Shown: piece by piece, positions 8,041 through 16,679 of the stretch
Position numbering within the stretch: position 1 is the first letter of the stretch
How the letters are laid out: every line of letters begins with the position of its first letter
DNA from: Palleronia marisminoris
GTDB taxonomy: Bacteria; Pseudomonadota; Alphaproteobacteria; Rhodobacterales; Rhodobacteraceae
Reading direction: 5' to 3'
DNA: 64,000 bases
NCBI RefSeq assembly: GCF_900172315.1
Contig: NZ_FWFV01000006.1
Span: 124,001 to 188,000 of the forward strand
Translations under genes and position numbers: made by a program
The notes under the pieces: generated by a model
What the model saw: the letters and a program-made list of their open reading frames with translations, nothing else
Databases searched by the model: none
What the model was told of the DNA's origin: nothing

Positions 8041-8450
8041 ACTACTGGCTGATGAAGACCGAACCGGCGGAATGGTCCTGGGACGATCAGGTCGCCAAGG
8101 GGGCAAAGGGTGAGGAGTGGTCGGGCGTCCGAAACTACCAGGCCCGCAACAAGATGCGCGAGATGCAGGTCGGCGACCGTGCGTTCTTCTATCATTCCCA
8201 GACCGACAAGGCCTGCGTCGGCATCGTCGAAGTGACCGCCCCGGCCCATCCCGACCCGACGGACGACACCGGCAGATGGGACTGCGTGACAGTGCAGGCC
8301 ATCGAGCCGTTGCCCCGCCCAGTGACGCTGACCGAGATCAAGGCCGACCCTCGCCTGTCCGACATGTTGCTGGTCAAAAGTCCCCGCCTGTCGGTCCAGC
8401 CAGTCAACGAAGCGGAATGGCGCATCATCTGCGAGCTTGGCGGTCTCTAG
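8037..8450 (+). CDS. EVE domain protein
   Basis: The 137-residue protein starts [10 protein letters not shown] and contains [22 protein letters not shown] and GIVEV, diagnostic of the EVE (PUA-like) fold. EVE proteins are thought to bind modified bases in DNA or RNA. The ATG overlaps the tsaD stop by four bases, implying translational coupling. It is convergent with the FUSC-type gene, whose stop overlaps its own by four bases. Confidence 0.93.
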   Translation: MNYWLMKTEPAEWSWDDQVAKGAKGEEWSGVRNYQARNKMREMQVGDRAFFYHSQTDKACVGIVEVTAPAHPDPTDDTGRWDCVTVQAIEPLPRPVTLTEIKADPRLSDMLLVKSPRLSVQPVNEAEWRIICELGGL

Positions 8451-9484
8451 CCCGCGCGACTGGCCGAGGCGCGGCTGTCCTTCGACCTCTGGCCCTGCAA
8501 CGGCACGTCCTCTTCCAGTAGCGCATCCATGGCCCCCGGCGCGACGAGGCGCAGGATCAGGTAGCCCAGCAGCCCCAGTGCAATCGTCATGCCGGCCGCC
8601 GCGCCCATGGTCCCGACCCGCTCCAGCGCCAGTTGATCGACCTCGGACACCAGCGCCAGCACCTCGAGGACCGCGATCGTCAGCAGGGCCGTGAACACCG
8701 TGTAGTTGTAGGGCAGCATCCTGAAGCCAAGAACCAGCGCCACGGCCCCCAGCCCCACCGTGAGCCAGGTCAGGTCGAACACCCAGGCGAGGCCGATCGC
8801 GATCGCGGTTCCCACGATGGTGCCTACCGTCCGCTTGACCGTGCGCGAGAAGAGCTGCCCGTGCGGCGGCAGGACGAGGATCACGAAGGTCAGCGGGAAC
8901 CAGAAGCCGTGCTCGCCGAAATATCGCTGCCCGACCCACACCGACAGGGTCAGTCCTATGGCAAGCGCGATGCCGAAAACCAGTGCATAGGGGTTGCTCT
9001 CGGCGTCCTCGTCGGGGTTCGAGGCGGCCTTGCCGAAGGCCCAGGTGACCGCCTGCGACCAGGCCATGGCGAGCAGAAAGACCAGGAAGATCAGCGGCAG
9101 GTTATCCGCGTCGATGATGGTCGAGGTGAAGATCGGCCAGGTGAACAACCCCCGGATCGAAGGCTTTGCGAGGCCGAACGTGCCGCAGATCCCCACCATG
9201 AGGCCCAGGAAGGGCGCGATCAGCAGCGCCATCTGCGGCTCGCCAAGGGACAGGAGGCCGGCCATCCCCATGACCAGCGTGACCAGGAGCGATACCCGGA
9301 CCCCGGCATCCTGCGCGGCAAGGCAGGCGGGCATGGCCGCGACGAAGGCGATCGAGCCGGTGCGGCCCAGGATGCTGACCGCGACCACGGCCGGGAGGAC
9401 CATGGCGATGATCATCATCGCCACGTCGCGCCAGGGCATCGGGTCGGGGCTTTCGAACAGCTTGGCTTTCAGGCGGTCGAGCAT
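8447..9484 (-). CDS. FUSC-type (aromatic acid exporter-like) membrane protein
   Basis: A 345-residue protein with about ten hydrophobic helices in two blocks separated by a polar stretch near residues 155-170 (ASNPDEDAESNP). The second block contains FVILVLPPHG...RTVKRTVGTIVGTAI, the R-x-x-G-T-x-x-G feature of FUSC/ArAE family proteins linked to efflux of fusaric acid and other aromatic acids. It lacks the long periplasmic or cytoplasmic domain of full-size members. Substrate is unknown. It is transcribed away from ahcY with about 70 bases between them. Confidence 0.75.
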   Translation of the reverse strand: MLDRLKAKLFESPDPMPWRDVAMMIIAMVLPAVVAVSILGRTGSIAFVAAMPACLAAQDAGVRVSLLVTLVMGMAGLLSLGEPQMALLIAPFLGLMVGICGTFGLAKPSIRGLFTWPIFTSTIIDADNLPLIFLVFLLAMAWSQAVTWAFGKAASNPDEDAESNPYALVFGIALAIGLTLSVWVGQRYFGEHGFWFPLTFVILVLPPHGQLFSRTVKRTVGTIVGTAIAIGLAWVFDLTWLTVGLGAVALVLGFRMLPYNYTVFTALLTIAVLEVLALVSEVDQLALERVGTMGAAAGMTIALGLLGYLILRLVAPGAMDALLEEDVPLQGQRSKDSRASASRAG

Positions 9485-9552
9485 GCCGTCCGATATAGAC
9501 CGATCCCGCGGATGGGCAGGTGCGGGACCCTCCGCCAGAGGGTCCCGCAGGA

Positions 9553-10941
9553 TCAGTAGCGATAGTGCTCGGGCTTGAACGGGCCCTCGGGCGTGACGCC
9601 GATATAGCTCGCCTGCTCGGACGACAGCTTCGTCAGCTTCACGCCGATCCGGTCGAGATGCAGCGCCGCCACCTTCTCATCCAGATGCTTGGGCAGGATG
9701 TAGACGTCGTTCTCGTACTCGCCGCCGTTCTTCCACAGCTCGAGCTGCGCAAGCACCTGATTGGTGAACGAGGCCGACATCACGAAGGACGGGTGCCCCG
9801 TGGCGTTGCCGAGGTTCAACAGACGCCCCTGCGACAGCAGGATGATCCGGTGCCCAGAGGGCATCTCGATCATGTCCACCTGGTCCTTGATGTTGGTCCA
9901 CTTGTGGTTCTTCAGGCTGGCGACCTGAATCTCGTTGTCGAAATGGCCGATATTGCCGACGATCGCCATGTCCTTCATCTCGCGCATGTGCTCGATGCGG
10001 ATGACGTCCTTGTTGCCGGTCGTCGTGATGAAGATGTCTGCCGAGGATACCACGTCTTCCAGCAGCACGACCTCGAACCCGTCCATCGCGGCCTGAAGCG
10101 CGCAGATCGGATCGACCTCGGTCACCTTCACGCGCGCGCCGGCGCCGCGCAGGGAGGCGGCCGAGCCCTTGCCCACGTCTCCGTAACCGCAGACGACGGC
10201 GACCTTGCCGGCCATCATCGTGTCGGTGGCGCGGCGGATGCCGTCGACCAGCGATTCTTTGCAGCCGTACTTGTTGTCGAACTTCGACTTGGTGACGCTG
10301 TCGTTGACGTTGATCGCGGGGAAGGGCAGCAGGCCCTTCTTCTTCAGGTCATACAGGCGGTGGACGCCCGTGGTCGTCTCTTCCGAGACGCCCTTGATCT
10401 GGTCGCGCATCTTGGTGAACCAGCCGGGCGACTGCGCCATCCGCTTCTTGATCTGGGCAAACACGACCTCTTCCTCTTCCGAGGTGGGCGTCTCGATCAG
10501 ATCGCTCTCGCCCGCCTCGACGCGCGCGCCCAGCAGGACGTAAAGCGTCGCGTCGCCGCCATCGTCGAGGATCAGGTTCGGGCCGTCCTCGAACTGGAAC
10601 GAGCGGTCGAGGTAGTCCCAGTGCTCTTCCAGGCTCTGTCCCTTGATGGCGAAGACCGGCACGCCGGACTCGGCGATGGCCGCCGCGGCGTGGTCCTGGG
10701 TCGAGAAGATGTTGCACGACGCCCAGCGGACATCGGCGCCCAGCGCCACCAGCGTCTCGATAAGAACCGCCGTCTGGATCGTCATGTGCAGCGACCCCAC
10801 GATGCGCGCCCCGGCAAGGGGCTTGGCGTCGCCGAACTCGGCGCGGGTGGCCATCAGGCCCGGCATCTCGGTCTCGGCGATCTCGATTTCCCGGCGCCCG
10901 TACTGGGCCAGCGAGATATCCTTGACGACGTAGTCTTGCAT
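9553..10941 (-). CDS. ahcY: S-adenosylhomocysteine hydrolase
   Basis: The 462-residue enzyme contains the substrate-domain motif [20 protein letters not shown]-like region (here [13 protein letters not shown]), the NAD-binding [10 protein letters not shown], the catalytic [10 protein letters not shown] region and the C-terminal [10 protein letters not shown]. It reversibly splits S-adenosylhomocysteine to adenosine and homocysteine, relieving inhibition of methyltransferases. The conserved start is [12 protein letters not shown] at 10941; frame extends further upstream without homology. The 137-base leader before it shows no SAH- or SAM-riboswitch fold that I could recognise. Confidence 0.97.
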   Translation of the reverse strand: MQDYVVKDISLAQYGRREIEIAETEMPGLMATRAEFGDAKPLAGARIVGSLHMTIQTAVLIETLVALGADVRWASCNIFSTQDHAAAAIAESGVPVFAIKGQSLEEHWDYLDRSFQFEDGPNLILDDGGDATLYVLLGARVEAGESDLIETPTSEEEEVVFAQIKKRMAQSPGWFTKMRDQIKGVSEETTTGVHRLYDLKKKGLLPFPAINVNDSVTKSKFDNKYGCKESLVDGIRRATDTMMAGKVAVVCGYGDVGKGSAASLRGAGARVKVTEVDPICALQAAMDGFEVVLLEDVVSSADIFITTTGNKDVIRIEHMREMKDMAIVGNIGHFDNEIQVASLKNHKWTNIKDQVDMIEMPSGHRIILLSQGRLLNLGNATGHPSFVMSASFTNQVLAQLELWKNGGEYENDVYILPKHLDEKVAALHLDRIGVKLTKLSSEQASYIGVTPEGPFKPEHYRY

Positions 10942-11077
10942 CTGGGACGTACTCCGGTGGTATTCGCGATTAACCTTGAGGGCAGGTAGCAGACCCCGCC
11001 CGCGCTTGCCAATGGCCGTGCGGCTTCCCGCAAGGGTCATTATGGCGTGACTTATAGCCAAATCGGGGAGTTCCACG

Positions 11078-12052
11078 GTGAAGGATCATAGCGCGACCCA
11101 GCTTTCGGTCGAAACTTCGCGCCCGGCCGGTGCCGACACGGCGATCGTCTTCGCCGGAGACGGCTTCTACGCGCGCGCCGCGATGCAGGTTGCCCAGCAG
11201 ATCCACGCGCTGCACCCCGATCGCCGGTTCGACATCTGCATCGCTGCCAACGACATGCCCGCATCACCCCCCGAGAGCCTTGCGCATCTGAACCTTCGCC
11301 GCTGTGCGATCCGCACGAACGGCCTGTTCGACGGCCTCCGACTTGATTCCGGCCGGACCGAGATCGTCTACCTGCGCCTCGCCCTGCCGCAGGCGTTCCG
11401 GGGCGAGTACCGTCGGATCCTCTACCTCGACAGCGACATCTTCGTTCAGGGCGGCGGGTTCGGCGAGCTTCTGACGGCGGATATTGCGGAACGGGCCATC
11501 GCTGCCGTACGGGACAACAGCCAGGCCCGCACACCGCGCCGCCTGCCCGAGCAGTTCCGGCGGCTGGGCATTCCCCACGCCGGATATTTCAACGCGGGCG
11601 TCATGCTGATCGACGTGTCCCGCTGGCTCGACCAGGACATCACCGGGCGCGCCGTGGCTTTCGGACGTCAGCACCGCGACAAGATGATCCGGCATGACCA
11701 GAACCTGCTGAACGGCGTGTTGCAAGGCGACTGGGCCGAGCTGCACCCGACCTGGAACTGGCAATACACCGCTGCAACCAATATGCTGGCCGAGATGGTC
11801 TCTCCCCGCATTCTGCACTTCATCGGCCCCCGCAAACCCTGGAGCAAGTGGGGCGGCCGCCACCCTCTGCGCTATCGCCGGGCCTTCGCCGAATTCATGG
11901 TGCAGCATTTCCCCGAGCAACCCGCTTTGCCCGAGGTCGCCCCGCCGGACGAAATGTGGATGCGCCGGTCGCTGGCCAAGCACATCCTGTCCCAGCACCG
12001 CACCCTGCGGCACATCAAGCGCTTTTCCGACGAGATGACGGTGCTGACATGA
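11078..12052 (+). CDS. Glycosyltransferase family 8 protein
   Basis: The 324-residue protein has the GT8 fold signatures: an N-terminal FAGDGFY strand, YLDSDIFV (the metal- and UDP-binding DxD, about residue 119), [19 protein letters not shown] and HFIGPRKPW. Such enzymes transfer glucose or galactose from UDP-sugars, often to LPS core or surface glycans. The acceptor cannot be told from sequence. A GTG start at 11078 follows GGGGAG. It overlaps the HD-hydrolase start (ATGA), so the two are translated together; it diverges from ahcY. Confidence 0.88.
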   Translation: MKDHSATQLSVETSRPAGADTAIVFAGDGFYARAAMQVAQQIHALHPDRRFDICIAANDMPASPPESLAHLNLRRCAIRTNGLFDGLRLDSGRTEIVYLRLALPQAFRGEYRRILYLDSDIFVQGGGFGELLTADIAERAIAAVRDNSQARTPRRLPEQFRRLGIPHAGYFNAGVMLIDVSRWLDQDITGRAVAFGRQHRDKMIRHDQNLLNGVLQGDWAELHPTWNWQYTAATNMLAEMVSPRILHFIGPRKPWSKWGGRHPLRYRRAFAEFMVQHFPEQPALPEVAPPDEMWMRRSLAKHILSQHRTLRHIKRFSDEMTVLT

Positions 12053-12639
12053 AGAAGCCCCGCGCTTGGCAGAGGATGCTTTCGGGGCGTCGGCTCGACC
12101 TTCTCGACCCGACCCCTGTGGATATCGAGATCGAGGACATTGCCCACGGCCTCGCCTTCGTCGCCCGCTGGAACGGCCAGACCGAGGGTGATTTTCCCTA
12201 TTCGGTGGCCGAGCACGCGCTTCTGGTCGAGGCGCTGTTCACCCGGATGACCGTCCCGGCGCAGCCCCGGTGGCAGCTCGCTGCGCTACTGCACGACGCC
12301 CCGGAATACGTGATCGGGGACATGATCTCGCCGGTGAAGGCGGCGGTCGGGCCGGGCTACGGAGCGCTCGACGACCGGCTGACGGCGGCGATCCACATCC
12401 GCTTCGGGCTTCCGGCGGCGATCCCGGTCAAGGTGAAGCGACAGATCAAGGCGGCGGACAAGGTCTCGGCGTGGATGGAGGCGACGCAGATCGCCGGCTT
12501 CTCCGATGCCGAGGCAACGCGCTTCTTCGGCCGTCCCGACCCCGAACTGATCGGCGGGCTCGACATCGTGCTACGTCCCCCGCGGGACGTGCGAGAGGCG
12601 TTCATGGCGCGTCATGCCGCGCTGTTGGCCGCCATCTAG
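12049..12639 (+). CDS. HD-domain phosphohydrolase, YfbR-like
   Basis: This 196-residue protein carries an HD metal-binding set: H in SVAEHALLVEALF, HD in LAALLHDAPEYVIGD and a later Asp in KAADKVSAW. The E-Y-V-I-G-D-M-I-S-P-V-K stretch is close to YfbR and related nucleotidases. It probably removes phosphate from a nucleotide, but the substrate is not determined. The ATG overlaps the GT8 stop by four bases. Confidence 0.88.
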   Translation: MKKPRAWQRMLSGRRLDLLDPTPVDIEIEDIAHGLAFVARWNGQTEGDFPYSVAEHALLVEALFTRMTVPAQPRWQLAALLHDAPEYVIGDMISPVKAAVGPGYGALDDRLTAAIHIRFGLPAAIPVKVKRQIKAADKVSAWMEATQIAGFSDAEATRFFGRPDPELIGGLDIVLRPPRDVREAFMARHAALLAAI

Positions 12640-12645
12640 CCGAGG

Positions 12646-12801
12646 TCAGTCGGGCAGCCGGTCGCTTTCGGTCCTGGCCGCGATGCGCCGGCGCGCGCGA
12701 GGCTCGTCCGGTTCGGCCGGGCGCGGATGGTGGCGGGCTTCGGTGCGCGTGGCGATGCGCATCGTATCGGCGAGGATGGTCTGGGTCAGCAGGCTCAGCA
12801 T
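12646..12801 (-). CDS. 51-residue basic microprotein
   Basis: The ATG at 12801 is two bases after the stop of the preceding microgene and is preceded by AAGGAAA. The product starts MLSLLTQTILADTMR and is rich in Arg and Pro. No family is recognised. Tight coupling to the upstream microgene supports translation. Gene-like only in spacing and ribosome-binding site, so confidence is moderate. Confidence 0.45.
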   Translation of the reverse strand: MLSLLTQTILADTMRIATRTEARHHPRPAEPDEPRARRRIAARTESDRLPD

Positions 12802-12802
12802 G

Positions 12803-12913
12803 TCACTTTTCCTTCCGAGGTTTCGTGAAGTCGAGGTCCACCGCGTAGGGGGACAGGGGCAGATCGGCGATGCGGCGTGCGATGCGCCGAAGGCGTGAGT
12901 GGCGGGATTTCAT
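12803..12913 (-). CDS. 36-residue basic microprotein
   Basis: A very strong ribosome-binding site (AAGGAGG, eight bases upstream) precedes the ATG at 12913. The peptide has a basic N-terminal helix (MKSRHSRLRRIARRIADL) and a short LSPYAVDLDFTK segment. No known family. It is divergent from the LysR regulator and is the first gene of a two-microgene unit, a frequent layout for a LysR target. Confidence 0.55.
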   Translation of the reverse strand: MKSRHSRLRRIARRIADLPLSPYAVDLDFTKPRKEK

Positions 12914-12981
12914 CGGTCAGCCTCCTTCGCTACCTGTACCCGTTCTAACGTCGCGCCCGCCCTTTCGCCCAATCAGGAAGA

Positions 12982-13009
12982 TTGCACTTCTGAAAGTTCA
13001 GCTTACAAT
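12982..13009 (+). promoter_or_regulatory. LysR gene promoter with inverted repeat
   Basis: TTGCAC at 12982 and TACAAT at 13004 are separated by 16 bases, a good housekeeping promoter. The spacer contains the inverted repeat CTGAA-AG-TTCAG (12990-13001). The predicted transcript would begin at or within a base or two of the LysR ATG at 13016, so the message may be leaderless. The repeat overlapping the promoter suits autorepression. Confidence 0.55.
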
Positions 13010-13015
13010 GCAGGG

Positions 13016-13891
13016 ATGGATTGGCGGCAGGTTCCCTCGTTGCTTTCGCTCCGGGCCTTCGAGGCTGCGGCGCGCAGCGGATCGCTCAGCGGAGCGGCGC
13101 GCGAGCTGAACGTGACGCACCCTGCGATCGCGCAGCATGTCCGCGCGCTCGAAACTCATTTCGGTTGCAAGCTGATGGAACGGCAGGGCGCCGGGATGAC
13201 CCCGACCCCCGAGGGACGGCAACTGGCGACGGCGCTGTCCGACGGGTTCGGCCGTATCGCCACCGCCTGCCGCGACCTGGTCGAGCGTGACGCCGCCCGC
13301 CCCCTTCGCCTCGCCCTGACGCCGTCCTTCGCGGCGAGCTGGCTCATGCCGCGGATCGGCGATTTCTGGGCCAAGCATCCCGGAATCGAGCTGGAGATGG
13401 TGCCCTCGCCCGATCTGGTCGACCTTGCGGCGCAGGGCTTCGACATGGCGGTCCGCTATGGGCGCGGCCCTTGGGACGGCGTCAAGGCCGAGCGCTTGTC
13501 CACCGCGGGCCACGCGGTCGTCGCGGCACCCGGCCGCGTCAGCGGCGCGGTGACGTTGCTGGCCGAGTTGGCCGACCTGGCCGATTTGCCGTGGATGACC
13601 GAGGCCGCGAATACCGAGGAGAAGTTCTGGGCAGCCAGCAACGGTCTACCGGTAGACAGCATGAAGATCCGAGAGTTCGCGAACGTCTCGATGGTGCTGG
13701 AAGCCGTGCGCGCGGGGCATGGCGTGGGCCTTCTGCCCCGCCTCATCGCCGACGCCGACGTCAGGGCCGGCACCCTGGAGATTCTGTTCGAAGAGCGCGA
13801 GACCGATCTGGCCTACCACATCCTCACCCGCCCCGAGCGTGAAACACCCGCAGTCCGCGCCTTCCGGCGCTGGCTGAAGAGCCAGGTCTAG
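13016..13891 (+). CDS. LysR-family regulator, GcvA-like
   Basis: The 291-residue protein has an N-terminal winged helix (LLSLRAFEAAARSGSLSGAA, HPAIAQHVRALE, about residues 8-65) and a type 2 periplasmic-binding effector domain (about 90-290). The sequence style (P-S-F-A-A-S-W-L-M-P-R) is that of the GcvA subgroup. The effector is unknown. I chose the ATG at 13016, where the HTH alignment begins, over upstream extension. It faces the two microgenes across a 102-base divergent region, and its end overlaps regA by four bases, convergently. Confidence 0.9.
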   Translation: MDWRQVPSLLSLRAFEAAARSGSLSGAARELNVTHPAIAQHVRALETHFGCKLMERQGAGMTPTPEGRQLATALSDGFGRIATACRDLVERDAARPLRLALTPSFAASWLMPRIGDFWAKHPGIELEMVPSPDLVDLAAQGFDMAVRYGRGPWDGVKAERLSTAGHAVVAAPGRVSGAVTLLAELADLADLPWMTEAANTEEKFWAASNGLPVDSMKIREFANVSMVLEAVRAGHGVGLLPRLIADADVRAGTLEILFEERETDLAYHILTRPERETPAVRAFRRWLKSQV

Positions 13892-14442
13892 CGCGGGCTG
13901 CGCTTGGCGAGGATGCGTTGCAGGGTCCGGCGGTGCATCGACAGGCGCCGCGCGGTCTCGCTGACATTGCGGTCGCATTGTTCGTAGATGCGCTGGATAT
14001 GCTCCCACTTCACGCGGTCGGCGCTCATCGGATTTTCGGGCGGCGGGGGCAGGTCATGACCACGCGACAACAGCGCGGCCGTGATCTCGTTCGCGTCGGC
14101 GGGCTTCGACAGGTAGTCCGTGGCACCGATCTTCACCGCGGCAACGGCCGTGGCGATGGCGCCGTAGCCGGTCAGGACCACGATCTTCGCGTCTTCGCGT
14201 TTCGCCCGGATCGTCTCGACCACGTCGAGCCCGTTGCCATCGCCCAGCCGCAGGTCGACCACCGCGTAGGCCGGGGGGCAATGGGTGGCATGGGCGCGTC
14301 CCTCGGCGACACTCTCGGCAGTGGTCACCTTGAACCCGCGTTTTTCCATCGCGCGGGCAAGACGCTTCAGAAACGGCTCGTCGTCATCGACCAGCAGCAG
14401 CGTCTTGTCGCCGGGAAAGTCGATGGGTTCCGGATCTTCCAT
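13888..14442 (-). CDS. regA: Global redox response regulator RegA/ActR/PrrA
   Basis: The 184-residue regulator has a receiver domain (DDD near residue 19-21, phospho-acceptor Asp in AVVDLRLGDGNG near 63, Lys in YLSKPAD) and a short linker with four prolines. Its Fis-type HTH (NVSETARRLSMHRRTLQRIL) is almost invariant in RegA orthologues. With RegB it controls respiration, nitrogen and carbon fixation and, where present, photosynthesis in response to redox state. It lies 74 bases downstream of senC. Confidence 0.97.
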   Translation of the reverse strand: MEDPEPIDFPGDKTLLLVDDDEPFLKRLARAMEKRGFKVTTAESVAEGRAHATHCPPAYAVVDLRLGDGNGLDVVETIRAKREDAKIVVLTGYGAIATAVAAVKIGATDYLSKPADANEITAALLSRGHDLPPPPENPMSADRVKWEHIQRIYEQCDRNVSETARRLSMHRRTLQRILAKRSPR

Positions 14443-14516
14443 GAAAGGTCATCCCTGCAAAGCGGCCAACATCGCGGGACGTAGGCGCCGGCCGTGGCCG
14501 ATCAAACCACGGTTGC

Positions 14517-15158
14517 TCACGTATTGCTGAGGTAGCACGCCGTCCGGTCCGCCACCTCTGCGGCGGTGACCCCCTCGCCCGAGGCACCAGGTGCGCCGCG
14601 GAACAGGTCGATGAAGCCGTGGCCGGGCACCATGAGGTAGGTGAAGACGGTGTGGTCCATCAGGTAGGTCGCCGGATCCTCGCCGCGCTTGGCGTAGTAG
14701 ACCCGGTAGGCCTGCGCCGCCGCCTTGACCTGCTCGGGCGAGCCGGTGAGGCCCAGCATGTCCGGGTGCATGTAGTCGGTGAACTCGGCCATGACCTCGG
14801 GCGTGTCCCGCTCGGTATCGACCGAGATGAAGACCGGCTGCACGTCGTAGCCGCGCTCGGCCAGCAGATCGACGGCTTCTGCGTTGCGCGACGCGTCGAA
14901 GGGGCAGACGTCGGGGCAGTAGGTATAGCCGAAATAGACCAGCGACGGCTCGTCCAGCACCGCTTCGGCCGTCACCGTCTCGCCCGTTTCCGACACCAGG
15001 TCGAACGGACCGCCGATCGCCGCGGCACCCGCGACCGCCCCCTCGCGGCAGGGGGCGAAGGGGTCGTCTCCGCGCCCCATCCACCAGACCGCAGAGGCGG
15101 TTCCCGCGGCAGCGGCAAGCACCACGAGAGAGGCGAGCGTGAGAGTCCTGGGGGTCAT
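14517..15158 (-). CDS. senC: SCO1/SenC/PrrC copper chaperone
   Basis: The 213-residue protein has one N-terminal membrane anchor (residues 7-27) and a periplasmic thioredoxin-like domain. The copper-binding CPDVC motif (near 82-86) and the distal His (MDHTVFTY) are present. It delivers copper to the CuA centre of cytochrome oxidase, and in Rhodobacter the orthologue (PrrC) also affects RegB/PrrB signalling. It is placed between regA and the divergent regB, as in the classic cluster. Confidence 0.96.
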   Translation of the reverse strand: MTPRTLTLASLVVLAAAAGTASAVWWMGRGDDPFAPCREGAVAGAAAIGGPFDLVSETGETVTAEAVLDEPSLVYFGYTYCPDVCPFDASRNAEAVDLLAERGYDVQPVFISVDTERDTPEVMAEFTDYMHPDMLGLTGSPEQVKAAAQAYRVYYAKRGEDPATYLMDHTVFTYLMVPGHGFIDLFRGAPGASGEGVTAAEVADRTACYLSNT

Positions 15159-15213
15159 GTCGGGTCGTATCCTTGGGGGCGTCGATATCGCCGCATTGAT
15201 CGTGCCTCGGGCG

Positions 15214-15229
15214 GCGGCTTACAAGTCGT
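15214..15229 (+). promoter_or_regulatory. Candidate RegA-binding site in the senC/regB intergenic region
   Basis: GCGGC (15214-15218) and GTCGT (15225-15229) with six bases between resemble the RegA/PrrA recognition pattern of GCGGC and GTCGC half sites with variable spacing. It lies just before the regB start, in the divergent region where autoregulation would be expected. Short motif, so chance occurrence in GC-rich DNA is possible. Confidence 0.35.
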
Positions 15230-15233
15230 TCCC

Positions 15234-16604
15234 ATGATCGAGACCCCTCACAGTTCGGAGACCGACGCGCTCGACCCGCGCCTCGCCTTCGACAACCGCG
15301 CGCATTGGGTGCGGATGCAGACCCTGGCGCGGCTCCGGTGGATCGCCGTCCTGGGGCAGGTGATCTCGGTCATCGTGGCGTGCGGGGCGCTGGGACTCGA
15401 CCTCGAGACAGGGCTGATCGTCGCGGCCATCGGCGCGGCCGTCATCACGAACCTGATGGCCACGATGGCCTTCCCCGAGAACCGGCGCCTGTCCGAGACC
15501 GAGCTTGCCGCGACCCTCGCCTTCGACATGGTGCAGCTCTGGACGCTGCTTCTGCTGACAGGCGGGCTGCACAACCCCTTCGCGCTGTTCGTGCTGGCGC
15601 AAGTCGCCATTGCCGCCCTTGCGCTGAGCGCCCGGCGAACCTTCGTCCTGTGCGCCGTGGCCATCGTGCTCTGGACGGCGCTGGTCTTCGTCCACTTGCC
15701 GCTGACGACGCATTCGGGCGAGGTCATGCAGCTGCCGCCGGTCTTCGTGCTGGGCTTCTGGGTCGCAATCGTCATCGCCATCCTGTTTCAGGGCGCCTAC
15801 GCGCACCGCGTCACCTCGGAACTGACCGCGATGAGCGATGCCCTGACCGCCACGCAGATGGCGCTGTCGCGCGAGCAGAAGCTGACTGACCTCGGCGGTG
15901 TGGTGGCCGCGGCGGCGCACGAACTGGGGACGCCGCTGGCGACCATCGTGCTGGTGGCGAGCGAGATGATCGAGGATGCCCCCGACGAGGACACGCGCGC
16001 GGACGCGCAACTGGTCCGCGACCAGGCCGAACGGTGTCGAGTCATCCTGCGCGGCATGGGGCAGGCCGGAAAGCAGGACGAACACATCAAGGTCGTCCCG
16101 CTCGTCGCCGTGGTCGAGGAAGCCGCCGATCCTCACAAGGATCGCGGCATCGACGTGGTGATCGAGACGATCGCTCATGACAGTACCAGCCAGCCCAGTA
16201 TCGCCCGGCGGCCCGACGTGATCCACGGGCTGCGCAACCTGGTGCAGAACGCGGTCGATTTCGCCGCTGCCGAGGTGCTTATCGAGGTATCGTGGAGCGC
16301 CGACGAAGTCGCGATCCGCATCTCTGATGACGGGCCGGGCTACCCGCCCGAGGCGCTGCCGCGCCTCGGCGACCCGTTCCTTCGCAAGCGTCGGGAAGGC
16401 GCGGTCGGCGCGAATCGCCAGGGCTACGAGGGGATGGGTCTGGGCCTGTTCATCGCCAAGACGCTGCTGGAACGGTCGAGGGCCGAGCTTGCCTTCGCCA
16501 ACGGTCGGGACGGCGGCGCGGTCGTCCACGCCGCGTGGCGCCGGAGCGATATCTCCGTGGCCACCGATCGCGCGCCTTTGGGGGAAAACCGCGCCACCAC
16601 CTGA
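15234..16604 (+). CDS. regB: Redox sensor histidine kinase RegB/ActS/PrrB
   Basis: The 456-residue kinase has six transmembrane helices (about residues 32-185). The quinone-binding GGLHNPF (110-116) lies between helices 3 and 4, the dimerisation box AAAAHELGTPLAT carries H229, and the redox-active Cys is at 268 in ERCRVILRGM. The HATPase motifs N-L-V-Q-N-A, DDGPGYP and GLGLFIAKTLL follow. It autophosphorylates under reducing conditions and phosphorylates RegA. The conserved start is the ATG at 15234; the open frame extends upstream only antisense to senC. Confidence 0.97.
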   Translation: MIETPHSSETDALDPRLAFDNRAHWVRMQTLARLRWIAVLGQVISVIVACGALGLDLETGLIVAAIGAAVITNLMATMAFPENRRLSETELAATLAFDMVQLWTLLLLTGGLHNPFALFVLAQVAIAALALSARRTFVLCAVAIVLWTALVFVHLPLTTHSGEVMQLPPVFVLGFWVAIVIAILFQGAYAHRVTSELTAMSDALTATQMALSREQKLTDLGGVVAAAAHELGTPLATIVLVASEMIEDAPDEDTRADAQLVRDQAERCRVILRGMGQAGKQDEHIKVVPLVAVVEEAADPHKDRGIDVVIETIAHDSTSQPSIARRPDVIHGLRNLVQNAVDFAAAEVLIEVSWSADEVAIRISDDGPGYPPEALPRLGDPFLRKRREGAVGANRQGYEGMGLGLFIAKTLLERSRAELAFANGRDGGAVVHAAWRRSDISVATDRAPLGENRATT

Positions 16605-16679
16605 CGAAACGTGTTTAAGGCCGCTTTAACCCCGTTCTGCGCACCCTGAGTCCGAAAAGTCAGGACAGGAGGCCGGCGC

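Noticed and set aside
10942-11077. Possible SAM/SAH riboswitch before ahcY
   Set aside because: I looked for a matching fold in this leader and saw none of the conserved SAH or SAM-II elements; a covariance-model search would settle it.
14619-15233. N-terminal extension of regB
   Set aside because: It runs antisense to senC; RegB homology begins at MIETPHS.
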